Shown in pieces: positions 43,921-55,243 of a stretch of DNA of 64,000 nucleotides (positions are counted from its first letter, which is position 1; every line of letters starts with the position of its first letter). This stretch comes from Chitinophagaceae bacterium (lineage in GTDB: Bacteria; Bacteroidota; Bacteroidia; Chitinophagales; Chitinophagaceae): positions 1-64,000 of the forward strand of contig CANGNA010000015.1 in assembly GCA_947455215.1 (NCBI GenBank), given 5' to 3'. The notes beneath the pieces were generated by a model. That model saw nothing but the letters and a program-made list of their open reading frames with translations, had not been told where the DNA came from and did no database searches. A program made the translations under genes and the position numbers.

Positions 43921-43943
43921 GCCTTTAATATTTGGGTGTTTAA

Positions 43944-44633
43944 TTACTTAGCTTCTTCTTCTTTCTTCTTTTTGTTTTTACCATTGCTGTTAATGAACTT
44001 GTGTAGTCCTAACCGGAATTCCTGGCCGAGCGTGACACTAAACTCTTTTTCGGTAATGCCGGTAGGCTTATTGTTGGCGTACGATATACCACCCAGATTC
44101 AGGTCGATACCATAGCCATTGATGATATTAAAGCCAACAGCAGGGAAGAGGCTCACACTAAGACCATCGCCTTTTACCGGTGTGCCATAGTAGTCTGACG
44201 GGATGGCGGCAGGTGGTTGTGTATATTCCTCTATCTGCTTGATATCTTTACTGAACTTGACGACATTAAGCTGCGAGTAAATGAAAAGCCATGAATTGAT
44301 CTCGTATGTATACCTGCCCCAGGCACCGGCAGCAAAGGTGGATACCCTTGTTTTGTAGCCGGATGAACTGTAGTAGGCGTAGTCTATATAGTCTTTTTGG
44401 CCGTAGCCCAATAACACACCCACCAGCACATTATGGTTTATTTTGAATCCGATATTGGTAGCCAGGTTCCAGTAGCCGACGGTGGTGGGTACAGCGTATG
44501 ATGAGTTGTTAGCTTCCAGTTTGGTGTGGTTGTAAGCGCCATCGGCCTGTATCAGCCAGGTGTTATTTTGAGCGTAGGTCTGCTGTATAGCTGAAAGTAC
44601 GCAACATGCAGTGAGTATGATGATTTTTTTCAT
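43944..44633 (-). CDS. Secreted barrel-like protein, paralogue 2 of tandem triplet B
   Basis: 229 residues from the ATG at 44633. A signal peptide (about 1-21, ending QTYAQ) is followed by NNTWLIQADGAYNH, VLVGVLLGYGQKDY, GRYTYEINSWLFIYSQLNVVKFS, GFNIINGYGIDLNLGGISY and FSVTLGQEFRLGLHKFI. The C terminus is a basic/acidic tail (NGKNKKKKEEEAK). A longer frame upstream has no signal peptide and overlaps paralogue 1, so it is rejected. Probably an outer-membrane barrel; function unknown. Confidence 0.8.
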   Translation of the reverse strand: MKKIIILTACCVLSAIQQTYAQNNTWLIQADGAYNHTKLEANNSSYAVPTTVGYWNLATNIGFKINHNVLVGVLLGYGQKDYIDYAYYSSSGYKTRVSTFAAGAWGRYTYEINSWLFIYSQLNVVKFSKDIKQIEEYTQPPAAIPSDYYGTPVKGDGLSVSLFPAVGFNIINGYGIDLNLGGISYANNKPTGITEKEFSVTLGQEFRLGLHKFINSNGKNKKKKEEEAK

Positions 44634-44667
44634 TGTAGCGTGGTTAAAGTTTGAATTGATGCGTTGT

Positions 44668-45336
44668 TTATTTGATGAATTTATGGAGGCCCAACCTGAA
44701 TTGCTGACCCAGTGTGACAGAGAATGTACTGTTTTGTACATTATCGTTGCTGTATTGGTTGTATTGTATACCGCCAACGCTCAGGTCGATCCCAAAGCCA
44801 CGAGCTACATTCAAACCAATGCAGGGCAATAGCCGGGCTGCGATACCATCTGCAGGGTCGGGAACAAGTGTGTAATCGCCGGGCATAGAGATCACGGGGG
44901 GGGAAGAGGTTTCCAGCACCTTTTTGCTGATCTTGTATTTCTCCGCGTCCAGCTGGCCGTAGATAAAAAGCCAGTTGTTTACAGAATAGGTGTAGCGGCC
45001 ATATATCCCAGCTGCCCATCCATAGGTCCTTTCTTTTGCGGTAGTGTAATATGTAAGCCCTCCGACCGTTGTGTAAGACGCTTCTATATTATCGGCGGTG
45101 GTATACTCCGCTATCAGGCCAGCCGACAAATGTTGGGTAAAACTGTAGCCCACACGTGCCGCAATAGCAGCCCGACTTACCGAGGCGGGCTTAAAAAAAG
45201 ATCCGGTATCGTTGTCCAGACTCCGTTGGTGGTAGGCGCCGCTGAGCTCAACGAGGACGCTGTTTTTATTTTGTGCCTGTGCTGTAGATAGTACAGTAAG
45301 CAAGACACCTGTACACAGGTTGAATTTTAAAGGCAT
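44668..45336 (-). CDS. Secreted barrel-like protein, paralogue 1 of tandem triplet B
   Basis: 222 residues with a signal peptide (about 1-21, ending AQAQN). It shares with paralogue 2 SVLVELSGAYHQ, LSAGLIAEYT, GRYTYSVNNWLFIYGQLDAEKYK, GLNVARGFGIDLSVGGIQYNQ and the terminal FSVTLGQQFRLGLHKFI. It is the first gene of triplet B and follows the atpC terminator. Function unknown. Confidence 0.8.
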   Translation of the reverse strand: MPLKFNLCTGVLLTVLSTAQAQNKNSVLVELSGAYHQRSLDNDTGSFFKPASVSRAAIAARVGYSFTQHLSAGLIAEYTTADNIEASYTTVGGLTYYTTAKERTYGWAAGIYGRYTYSVNNWLFIYGQLDAEKYKISKKVLETSSPPVISMPGDYTLVPDPADGIAARLLPCIGLNVARGFGIDLSVGGIQYNQYSNDNVQNSTFSVTLGQQFRLGLHKFIK

Positions 45337-45387
45337 AGGCGGTGATGATTAGTGTATGATATATGCGAATGTATCAAATTTGATGCC

Positions 45388-45426
45388 AAAAAGTAAGGCC
45401 CCGAAATATTCGGGGCCTTACTTTTT
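45388..45426 (-). terminator. Terminator of the atpD-atpC operon
   Basis: AAAAAGTAAGGCCCCGA (45388-45404) pairs perfectly with TCGGGGCCTTACTTTTT (45410-45426), a 17-bp stem with T tracts on both sides, about 20 nt after the atpC stop. It may also insulate triplet B. Confidence 0.92.
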
Positions 45427-45446
45427 TATACTTGTGGGCAAGTACC

Positions 45447-45701
45447 TTATGCCAGTGCTGTAGCACCTTCTATCAATACACTTGCTTTATTGTTCAGTAC
45501 TTCTACGAAGCCGCCAGCTATCTCGTATACTTCGGTATTGTGCTTGTCTACCAGCACCTTCATTTTACCCTTGCCTAATGCAGCTATCATAGCAGCGTGG
45601 TTATCAAGTATTTCGAAGGAACCGTTTACGCCAGGCAACTGAATACCATATACAGGGCCGCTGTACACTTTATGCTCCGGAGTTAATATTTCTAATTGCA
45701 T
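45447..45701 (-). CDS. atpC: F1F0 ATP synthase epsilon subunit (short form)
   Basis: 84 residues. It has the N-terminal beta-sandwich of the epsilon subunit (MQLEILTPEHKVYSGPV, GSFEILDNHAAMIAALGKGKM, EIAGGFVEVLNNKASVL). The C-terminal two-helix inhibitory domain of about 50 residues is absent, as in several Bacteroidota. It links gamma to the c ring in the F1 stalk. It follows atpD after 126 nt of repeat-rich sequence and is closed by a strong terminator. Confidence 0.93.
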   Translation of the reverse strand: MQLEILTPEHKVYSGPVYGIQLPGVNGSFEILDNHAAMIAALGKGKMKVLVDKHNTEVYEIAGGFVEVLNNKASVLIEGATALA

Positions 45702-45709
45702 TTATTGTT

Positions 45710-45827
45710 GATTAGCTGATTTGATAATTAGCTGATTAGCTGATTGCATGCACTAATCTTGCTTGTCTACCTGATATAAATATGATGGGAATAATCAGCA
45801 CATCAGCTAATCATTCCCATCAGCTAA

Positions 45828-45829
<2 letters not shown>
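45710..45829. repeat. Inverted AT-rich repeat between atpD and atpC
   Basis: AATTAGCTGAT (45726-45736) has an exact reverse complement at 45819-45829, which overlaps the atpD stop. GATTAGCTGAT (45710-45720) pairs with ATCAGCTAATC (45802-45812). Both sides consist of short ATTAGCTG units. The atpDC transcript could fold here. Confidence 0.65.
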
Positions 45830-47354
<1,525 letters not shown>

Positions 47355-47376
47355 TTAAGTCTTAGTAAATTTTGTG

Positions 47377-47406
47377 CAAAGGTAAAGGAGTGCTGCCAAA
47401 ATTCAA
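47377..47406 (-). promoter_or_regulatory. Predicted promoter of atpD-atpC
   Basis: On the minus strand TTG (47406-47404) is followed after 19 nt by TACCTTTG (47384-47377). This is the full TAnnTTTG box, with a leader of about 35-40 nt to the ATG at 47333. Confidence 0.65.
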
Positions 47407-47620
47407 AAGCAAAATTTAAATAATCGCGGTGGATCCCGGAAAAAAGTGTCGGTCAGCAGTATACAATTAAAAAATGAGACATAAGGGCTACGGGTAAATA
47501 ATAACAGGTTAATAATTGGTTGATTAAATATGCTAATTGTTGAATTGTAATAAAAAACAGCTACATTTTTTCTTAACAAACGGAAAACATAGTTTACTTT
47601 AGCGGATTGTGAGGAGACCT

Positions 47621-49615
47621 ATGAAATTTTGGAGCAAAATGCTGCTATGCAAGGTGCTGGTATTGATAATGATCACTAATGCATACGGACAGCAGGATAT
47701 TAAAGCTATACGACTGGCTATTGCGAAGGCCCCGGCCGATACAAACAAGTTGAACTTATATAAAGATGCTCTGAAATATTACAAGCGCATCAACCTGGAT
47801 TCTGCCATACTAATGGCTGACGAAGGCCTTAAGCTGGCTGAAGCACTTAAAAGCAATACGTCGGTAGCATACTTGTTGTGGCAAAAGGGGATAATGGACC
47901 GCGAGCAAGGGAAATTGGTGATCGCTAAAGACAACCTGGAAAGGGCGCTGGAAATATACACGGTGCTGGGCGACAATAAAAAGAGGGCTGCGGTAATAAA
48001 TGAGCTGGGTGTGGTAGAGGGCACCAAGGCGAACTTCCAGGAAGCGACCAGGTATTTTCTTAAGGCACTTGCCATATGGGAGCATATGCACGATACCATG
48101 GGCATGGGGCAGGCATATATAAAGCTGGGGGTAGTGAATCAAAGCCTTAATAACCTGGACAAGGCCACTGAGTATTTTAAATATGCATTTGAGTTAAGCC
48201 GCAAAACAGGCGATACGCTGAATATGGCCTACCTGTATAGTAATATGGGTATTGTGGAGGGTATAAAAGAAAATGACAAGTTGGCTTTCCGGTATTTTGA
48301 TACTGGTTTGTCGCTTTGCACCACCGAAAAGTTCATTTATATAAAGCTGGGCCTGTTGCTGAATATGGGTATCGCACAGGCCAGGGCCGGCAACGATGCC
48401 CGTGCGCTGGAAATATTTAATGAAGGGCTACGCATAGCAAGGGAACGCAGCATGCCCTACGATGTGCCCAACCTGCTGCTGAATATAGCTTTGCTGGACC
48501 ATGTGGTGAGCCCTAAAGAAAAAATGCCGTTATTAAAGGAAGCATTGCGGAAAGCTAAAGAAGGGGGGCAAAGGCCATTGGTGGTGAATATCTACAGCAC
48601 ATTGGCAGATGTGTGTTTTGACCAGGGCAACTATAAAGACGCTTATTTATACCTTGACACAAGTACCCGTGAGGAGCAAGAAGTGTTCAGTATGAAGAAG
48701 AATACCGAGATAGCTAATTTACAAGCGTTGTATGAATTGAACCGATCGCAAGGAGAAGTAGCTCAATTAACCCGGCAAAACTACGAGCGTAACCTGCAGC
48801 GTAATGCCATAATAGTTGTGGCTGTTATAGCTTTGCTGGCGCTGGTGGTGGTATTCTCATCGTACCGTAAAACCAACAGGCTGAATGAAGCATTACGATC
48901 GCAAAGGGAAGAACTGGCAAAGGCCAATGTAATAAAGGATAAAATATTTTCAATCATTGGTCACGACCTGAGGGCTCCCACCACTACGATCATCGGTATG
49001 TTGCGCGTGCTTGAAGATAGCGATGGAGACATGACATCGACAGATCGGATGGAGGTCTACAAAACATTGGGGAAGCACAGCCAGGCGACCCTGGAAACGC
49101 TCAACCACTTATTGTTATGGGGAAGCAGGGAGATCAAAGGCATCAGTATCCAGAAAGAATCGTTCATAGCAAATGAACATGTGGCTATAAACATGCGGCT
49201 AATACAGGAACAGGCAATGGAGAAGCAATTGCAAATAGTTAATGAGGTGCCACCTGCTATTTGTATTGAAGCGGATCCCTCACATTTTGATTTTGTGGTA
49301 AGAAATCTGTTATTTAATGCTGTCAAATATTCCTTTAAGGGAGGGCAGGTAAAGATAGGCGTATGCGACAGTAGTAATGACAACGTGTGTTTTTACGTTA
49401 GCGATACAGGGGTAGGTATACCGGACGCGCTTAAAGAGCAGCTGTTTACACTGAACAGCGCCAGCAGGCCCGGCACTGATAACGAAAAAGGTACAGGCCT
49501 GGGGCTGGTGTTGTGCAGGGATTTTGTGGAAATGAATGGAGGGCGCATATGGGTGGATGATGCCGCAGGGCAGGGTACAGTATTTTGCTTTGAAATGAAA
49601 AAAGGTAATTGTTAA
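47621..49615 (+). CDS. TPR-containing membrane sensor histidine kinase
   Basis: 664 residues from the ATG at 47621 (a GTG four codons upstream is possible; GAGGAG lies just before this ATG). A signal peptide (about 1-23) precedes seven or so tetratricopeptide repeats (about 50-370), so the sensor part is periplasmic. One membrane helix (about 396-413) is followed by a short coiled coil, the HisKA motif SIIGHDLRAP (His about 448) and an HATPase domain with NAVKYS, DTGVGIPD and GTGLGLVL. It is probably the first gene of a signalling cluster, 26 nt upstream of the large PAS kinase. Confidence 0.93.
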   Translation: MKFWSKMLLCKVLVLIMITNAYGQQDIKAIRLAIAKAPADTNKLNLYKDALKYYKRINLDSAILMADEGLKLAEALKSNTSVAYLLWQKGIMDREQGKLVIAKDNLERALEIYTVLGDNKKRAAVINELGVVEGTKANFQEATRYFLKALAIWEHMHDTMGMGQAYIKLGVVNQSLNNLDKATEYFKYAFELSRKTGDTLNMAYLYSNMGIVEGIKENDKLAFRYFDTGLSLCTTEKFIYIKLGLLLNMGIAQARAGNDARALEIFNEGLRIARERSMPYDVPNLLLNIALLDHVVSPKEKMPLLKEALRKAKEGGQRPLVVNIYSTLADVCFDQGNYKDAYLYLDTSTREEQEVFSMKKNTEIANLQALYELNRSQGEVAQLTRQNYERNLQRNAIIVVAVIALLALVVVFSSYRKTNRLNEALRSQREELAKANVIKDKIFSIIGHDLRAPTTTIIGMLRVLEDSDGDMTSTDRMEVYKTLGKHSQATLETLNHLLLWGSREIKGISIQKESFIANEHVAINMRLIQEQAMEKQLQIVNEVPPAICIEADPSHFDFVVRNLLFNAVKYSFKGGQVKIGVCDSSNDNVCFYVSDTGVGIPDALKEQLFTLNSASRPGTDNEKGTGLGLVLCRDFVEMNGGRIWVDDAAGQGTVFCFEMKKGNC

Positions 49616-49641
49616 GGCTAAACTTATAGCGGCGCCAATAA

Positions 49642-52600
49642 ATGGGACATGCACGAAGTATGATCAATGCGACGGAAGGCGTCTATCAGAAAATGATAGA
49701 GGACATAGCTGATTATGCCATATTGCTATTGGATGCCAATGGTAATATAACTACGTGGAACAAAGGTGCGGAAAAGATAAAGGGATACAGTGCAGACGAA
49801 ATAATAGGCAAGCACTTTAGTATATTTTATACCCCTGAGGACAGGAATGCAGCGCTGCCGAAAGCCCTGCTACAGCAAGCTATAGCTGAAGGTAAGGCCA
49901 TGACGGAAGGATGGCGCGTGAAGAAAGGAGGTGAACGTTTTTGGGGTAGTATATTGATCACTCCGGTGTACGATGAACATGGAGTATTGACCGGATTTGG
50001 TAAAATAACCCGGGATCTTTCTGACAAGAAGAGCACAGAGGAACGTTTGTTGCAGTTCAATAACGAGCTGGAAAAGAAAGTGAAGCAGCGCCGTACGGAA
50101 TTCAATCTGCTTAAGGAACAGTATCAGCACATATTCAGAAATAACCCGTTGCCTATGTGGGTGATGGACACTGATACTTATGCCTTTCTTGAGGTGAACG
50201 AAGTTGCAGAAACAACATATGGCTACAGTAGGGACGAGTTTTTAAAGATGACCGTGCTGGACATAAGGCCTGATGAAGAGCATGCCGCGTTTATAAGTAC
50301 GCAACAACAGTCGGCTTTTTCTCAAGAGCACTTTTACCATGGGATATGGCCTCATAAGAAAAAGAATGGAAGCGTAATAGAGGTAGAGATATTTGGGCAC
50401 GAAATAGAATTTGAGGGCCGCAAGGCAAGGTTGATACTGGCTAATGATATCACGTTCAGGCGTATTGCAGAACGTGATCTTGCAGGTAGGGTGAAGTATT
50501 TCCGGGCGCTGTTGGATAACAACTATGATGCCATACTGTTGCATGATGAAAAAGGGCACATCAGCTATCAAAGCCCTGCAACAGAGCGATTGATCGGTTA
50601 TGCCCCCGAAGAGATCAGTTATATAAATGCGCTGAATCTTTTCCATGAAGAGGATAAAGCCGAAATGGTAAAAAAGCTTGGGGAAGCGATCATGTCACCG
50701 TCAAAAGCGGTTTGGGTGATCAGTAGAGTAAGGCATAAAGATGGGCATTATATATGGGTAGAAGGTACACTCACCAATCTGCTCGGGGATGAGCACGTAA
50801 GGTCGATAGTGGCCAACTTTAGAGATATTACGGAAAGGAAGCTGAATGCCGAGCAGTTGATGAAGAGTAAGCGTGAAGTGGAAAAAGTGTACCGGGAACA
50901 GATCATCTTATCGGAGCGGATGTCTTCCATCTTTAACGCGTTGCCGGCCAACATTGCATTGATAGATAATAAAGGTGTGATCGTATCCGTAAATGATGCA
51001 TGGCGGCGGTCGGGTAGTGGCAACCAGTTTATCGGCATGAGTTATGGTATCGATGATAACTACCTAGAGATAGCGGAGCGTGCCGGAGCTACGGGAGAGA
51101 AAATAGCGATAGCTATAAGAGCCATACTGGCCGGGAAATTAGGTGAGTATAGTATGGAGTACGCCATTGGACCGTACGGGGGCGAGCGTTGGTTGAGCGT
51201 TATCATAACGAGAGAGAACAGCACCGCAGATAGCGGTATTGTGCTGATGCACATAGATATAACCGACAGGGTGCGCGCAGAACAGGAAGCTGTAGTACAG
51301 CGAAAGCAAATAGAGAACCTGCTGAGAGGTATGGGAGATGCCTTCCTCACCCTGGATAAAAACTGGCGATTCACTTTTGCTAATGAAAACTCGCTACAGC
51401 TGATACAACGCCGTTGGGACCAGGTATCGGGAGAAAGCATATGGGAGTTGTTCCCGGATGTGGAAGGGACGATATTTGAGACGGAACTGAAGCAGGTAGC
51501 GCACACACAGAAGGATACTGAATTTGAAGCTTTTTACCCAACGTATGGCATATGGGTGCTTGTAAGAGCCTATCCGCATGAAGGGGGAATTGCTGTGTTC
51601 TTTAATGATATTACAGAGCGGAAGAAGGCAGAGCAAGAGTTGAAGTTGAGTGAGCATAAATTCAGGGCGCTCACCGAAAATTCGGCAGACATGCTGGTGC
51701 TTTATGATGATGATCTGAAGCTTAGTTATTGTAGTTTGTCGGTTGAGAAAAGTTTCAATGTAACACTGGACCAGATACGTGGTACTTCCATCTACGACAA
51801 TATTTATGCAGATGATCTTGTCTACGTGCAGAATAAAGTTGAAGAGGTATTAGGTAGTCCCGGCATAGCTGTTTCTTTTATCCTTAGAAAGCAGCATGGT
51901 GATGCGCCGGTATTTTATGTGGAAGGCAACATGTGTAATCTGCTGGACGACCCGGCCGTGGCAGCTATAGTATGTAACTACAGGGACGTTACCGAACGTA
52001 AACAGGCCGAACAGCAACTGGAAGCCAGTTACAGGGAAATTGAACGCCTGTTGCAGCACACCGACGAGGCATTTATCATGCTGGACAGACAACTCTGTGT
52101 CACATCCTACAACAACAACGCGCAAAAGCTACTACAGAGTTACCTGGATGTGGCAATAGCAAAAGGTGTGCATGTGTCTGCATTGAAACTGCATGAACAT
52201 ACCGACGCCAATGCATTGCCGTTGGACGATGTGCTGAACGGCCAGAAAAGGGAAGTGGAAATAGGATTTGAAAAAAGGAACAAAACAAAGGTGTTCTTCC
52301 TTAACCTGATGACACCGGTAATGGAAGTAAATGGTTCGGTAGAAGGTGTTTTTATCACGATACGCGACGTTACCGAAAAGAAGGCTGCAAGGGAGAAAAT
52401 AGAATTCGATAGGAATAACTTGTCGGCACTCATCAATAATACGCATGATCTGATCTGGAGTATAGACCACCAGCGGCGGTTGCTTACATCGAACGCTGCC
52501 TTTGATGAGATGGTATTTAAGATGAGTGGCGCCAGGGCAAAAGCTGGCAGTAAGCTCCTGGCTGGCTTCAGTACGCAGCAGGTAGCCCGATGGAATGAGC

Positions 52601-54774
52601 TTTACGACCGGGCATTTCAAGGCGAGACATTTAGTTCTGTAGAGCATACCCTGGAACCCCATGATCTTTGGACGGAGACATCATTTTTCCCTATTAGAAA
52701 TGCGGGAAGAGTAGTTGGAGTAGCCTGTTATTCCAGAGATATTACAGGACGAATACATACGGAAAAGAAAATAGTAAATGCCAACCGACTTTACGCATTC
52801 ATCAGTGCCATTAACCAGACCATTGTTCACGCTTCTACGTCCGAAGATGTATTTCGGGAAGCTTGCCGTATAGCAGTGGAAACCGGTAGGTTCAAGATGG
52901 CCTGGATAGGCCTGATAGATAGAGAGAAAAAGACCGTGAACCTGGTGGAAGATAATGGTATGAATGCTATGGAGCGCTCCCTGTTCCTGAGTACCAAATA
53001 CGATGATAACGGCCCTACGGATAAAGTACTGAATACAGGAACTTATTTTTATAGTAACGATGTATTGACAGACAGGCGTATACAGCGCTGGCGGCCTTAT
53101 GCGCGCAATACCGGCATCAATTCCATCATGGTGTTGCCTATAAAGAAATCGGGTGTTATTATAGGTACATTGAATCTGTATGCTACCGAACGTAACCTGT
53201 TTGACAGGGAAGAGATCACGATGCTGGAAGAAGTGGCGGGCGACATATCCTTTAGCCTGGAGGTTTTTGAGAAGGAGGCGCAACGTAAAGAGACGTTAGA
53301 GAAACTACGTACCAATGAATTCCGACTGAACGAAGCGCAGGAGATAGCCAAGCTGGGCAATTGGGAGATAGATCTGCGCACAGGTGCGCAGTCGTGGTCG
53401 AACGAGGCTAAGCGAATAATAGGATACAATGAAGAGGATGATCTGCCGATATTCGAAAGTTATCTGAATGCTATACATCCGGAAGACAGGTTATCGGTGA
53501 TGCGTATGATCACAGAGTCGCGCACATCTCATGAGAACGTATTCTTTTATTGCAGGATATTAAAGGGCGAGGAAACGCGATATGTATACTCTGAAAGTAA
53601 GTATGAGTTCGACGATAACAATGTTCCCGTAAGGTTACACGGCATCCTGCACGACATTACCAACGCTAAAGTGGCGGAAGACACCCTGGCGCAAAGTGAG
53701 GAAAACCTCAGGCTGATCATAGACCTTATTCCGCAGGCTATTTATGCCCGGGATGTGAATGGTAAGCTGCTGTTTGTCAACAAGAGTTTTGCAAAGCTAT
53801 TCGGGCAAACGCCTGGTCAGCTCATCAGCCGCTCTATTACCGATGGTAAAAATGCCGGTGGTGCCAAAGAGTTGCTAGCCGATAAAGACAGGCTTGTGAT
53901 AGCAACCGGCCGCACAGAGATACTGCCTGAATTGGCTATTACAGACAGCGCAGGCAGCCGCCGTACTTTTTATACTATCAAAGTGCCGTATGTGCCTGCA
54001 GGCAGTAAGGAGGTAGCTGTGCTGGGCATTGCCATGGATATTACCGACCGAAAGCTGGCAGAGCAGGAGCGTAACCGTATTGTGGCAGACATGGTGCAGC
54101 GTAATAAAGACCTGGAGCAGTTCTCTTACATCATATCCCATAACTTAAGAGCGCCGGTGGCCAATATTAGCGGTATAGCAGATATCATGCAGTTTGATGA
54201 TATCGGGCCGGAAGAACAGGCCGAAATGATGCGCGAGCTGCTTTCGTCTGTAAATAAGCTGGATGATGTGATCAAGGACCTGAATTATATATTGCAGGTA
54301 AAGCAGGAGTATAGTGAGCATAAGGAAATGGTTTTATTCGATGATCTGATGGCGGACATTCAGCAAAGTATCCGCAACCTGATCCTGAATGAAAAAGTGG
54401 ACGTGATCACAGACTTTACAGAAGTGAAGGGTATGACCACGCTAAAAAGTTACTTATATAGCGTGATGTATAATTTGCTCTCTAACAGTATCAAATATCG
54501 TCGTTCAGGCGTTCCTCCGGTCATCCATATTGCCAGCCATAAGCAGAACGGGAAAATTGTTCTTGAGTTTGAGGATAATGGATTGGGCATTGATCTGAAA
54601 AAGAAAGGCGGGCAGGTGTTTGGTTTATATAAGCGTTTCCATGCACATACAGAAGGCAAGGGGATTGGGCTATATATGGTGAAGACTCAGGTGGAAACAT
54701 TGGGAGGACGTATACATATCGAAAGCGAAGTAAATAAGGGGACAAAGTTCATTATAGAATTTGATACCGAGTAA
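49642..54774 (+). CDS. Very large cytoplasmic histidine kinase with about ten PAS domains and one GAF domain
   Basis: 1710 residues without a convincing membrane segment. PAS domains lie at about 12-135, 162-283, 283-405, 426-550, 556-671, 671-794, 796-920 and 924-1040, then a GAF domain (about 1043-1195), and two more PAS domains (about 1213-1350 and 1353-1470). Several are followed by PAC-like DITERKxAEQ joints. The transmitter has YIISHNLRAPVANISG (His about 1500), NLLSNSIKYR, DNGLGIDL and GKGIGLYM. It lacks its own receiver domain. The adjacent receiver gene 12 nt downstream is the likely partner. Signals could be redox, light or small ligands; none can be read from sequence. Confidence 0.93.
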   Translation: MGHARSMINATEGVYQKMIEDIADYAILLLDANGNITTWNKGAEKIKGYSADEIIGKHFSIFYTPEDRNAALPKALLQQAIAEGKAMTEGWRVKKGGERFWGSILITPVYDEHGVLTGFGKITRDLSDKKSTEERLLQFNNELEKKVKQRRTEFNLLKEQYQHIFRNNPLPMWVMDTDTYAFLEVNEVAETTYGYSRDEFLKMTVLDIRPDEEHAAFISTQQQSAFSQEHFYHGIWPHKKKNGSVIEVEIFGHEIEFEGRKARLILANDITFRRIAERDLAGRVKYFRALLDNNYDAILLHDEKGHISYQSPATERLIGYAPEEISYINALNLFHEEDKAEMVKKLGEAIMSPSKAVWVISRVRHKDGHYIWVEGTLTNLLGDEHVRSIVANFRDITERKLNAEQLMKSKREVEKVYREQIILSERMSSIFNALPANIALIDNKGVIVSVNDAWRRSGSGNQFIGMSYGIDDNYLEIAERAGATGEKIAIAIRAILAGKLGEYSMEYAIGPYGGERWLSVIITRENSTADSGIVLMHIDITDRVRAEQEAVVQRKQIENLLRGMGDAFLTLDKNWRFTFANENSLQLIQRRWDQVSGESIWELFPDVEGTIFETELKQVAHTQKDTEFEAFYPTYGIWVLVRAYPHEGGIAVFFNDITERKKAEQELKLSEHKFRALTENSADMLVLYDDDLKLSYCSLSVEKSFNVTLDQIRGTSIYDNIYADDLVYVQNKVEEVLGSPGIAVSFILRKQHGDAPVFYVEGNMCNLLDDPAVAAIVCNYRDVTERKQAEQQLEASYREIERLLQHTDEAFIMLDRQLCVTSYNNNAQKLLQSYLDVAIAKGVHVSALKLHEHTDANALPLDDVLNGQKREVEIGFEKRNKTKVFFLNLMTPVMEVNGSVEGVFITIRDVTEKKAAREKIEFDRNNLSALINNTHDLIWSIDHQRRLLTSNAAFDEMVFKMSGARAKAGSKLLAGFSTQQVARWNELYDRAFQGETFSSVEHTLEPHDLWTETSFFPIRNAGRVVGVACYSRDITGRIHTEKKIVNANRLYAFISAINQTIVHASTSEDVFREACRIAVETGRFKMAWIGLIDREKKTVNLVEDNGMNAMERSLFLSTKYDDNGPTDKVLNTGTYFYSNDVLTDRRIQRWRPYARNTGINSIMVLPIKKSGVIIGTLNLYATERNLFDREEITMLEEVAGDISFSLEVFEKEAQRKETLEKLRTNEFRLNEAQEIAKLGNWEIDLRTGAQSWSNEAKRIIGYNEEDDLPIFESYLNAIHPEDRLSVMRMITESRTSHENVFFYCRILKGEETRYVYSESKYEFDDNNVPVRLHGILHDITNAKVAEDTLAQSEENLRLIIDLIPQAIYARDVNGKLLFVNKSFAKLFGQTPGQLISRSITDGKNAGGAKELLADKDRLVIATGRTEILPELAITDSAGSRRTFYTIKVPYVPAGSKEVAVLGIAMDITDRKLAEQERNRIVADMVQRNKDLEQFSYIISHNLRAPVANISGIADIMQFDDIGPEEQAEMMRELLSSVNKLDDVIKDLNYILQVKQEYSEHKEMVLFDDLMADIQQSIRNLILNEKVDVITDFTEVKGMTTLKSYLYSVMYNLLSNSIKYRRSGVPPVIHIASHKQNGKIVLEFEDNGLGIDLKKKGGQVFGLYKRFHAHTEGKGIGLYMVKTQVETLGGRIHIESEVNKGTKFIIEFDTE

Positions 54775-54786
54775 TCAAACGATACT

Positions 54787-55185
54787 ATGGCACAGCAAGC
54801 AAATAATTTTATAGTTATTGATGATGACCCTGTAAATAACAGGATATGTAAGATAATTATTGAGCGGATAAGCCCGGACAATGTGATCAGCTGTTTTGCA
54901 GATTCTCAGGAGGCTGTAGATTACTTGTTACGGTCCTTTGCAAAGGAGTCCGGCAATACCATTATGTTACTCGATATCAATATGCCTGGTCTTAGCGGAT
55001 GGGATGTATTGGACCACTTCGAACAGCTGGAGGCAACCGTTCGCGACCAGATCACAGTGTATATTTTATCTTCATCGGTAGATGCGTATGATAAAAAGAA
55101 GGCTGATGAGAACAGATTTGTTGCCGGGTATATAGAGAAGCCGCTGACGATGGAACGCGTGAAGCAGTTGCTGGAACCGGCCTGA
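54787..55185 (+). CDS. CheY-like response regulator receiver protein
   Basis: 132 residues, receiver domain only. Acidic pair DDD (12-14), phospho-acceptor Asp about 63 in MLLDINMPGLSG, Ser in LSSSV and Lys in IEKPLT are present. No output domain. It starts 12 nt after the large PAS kinase, its probable cognate kinase. Confidence 0.92.
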   Translation: MAQQANNFIVIDDDPVNNRICKIIIERISPDNVISCFADSQEAVDYLLRSFAKESGNTIMLLDINMPGLSGWDVLDHFEQLEATVRDQITVYILSSSVDAYDKKKADENRFVAGYIEKPLTMERVKQLLEPA

Positions 55186-55243
55186 GAGTAATGCTGGATT
55201 TGCTGGCACAACTTTTTAGTGCAGAGTAGCAAACCAGTTGAAT

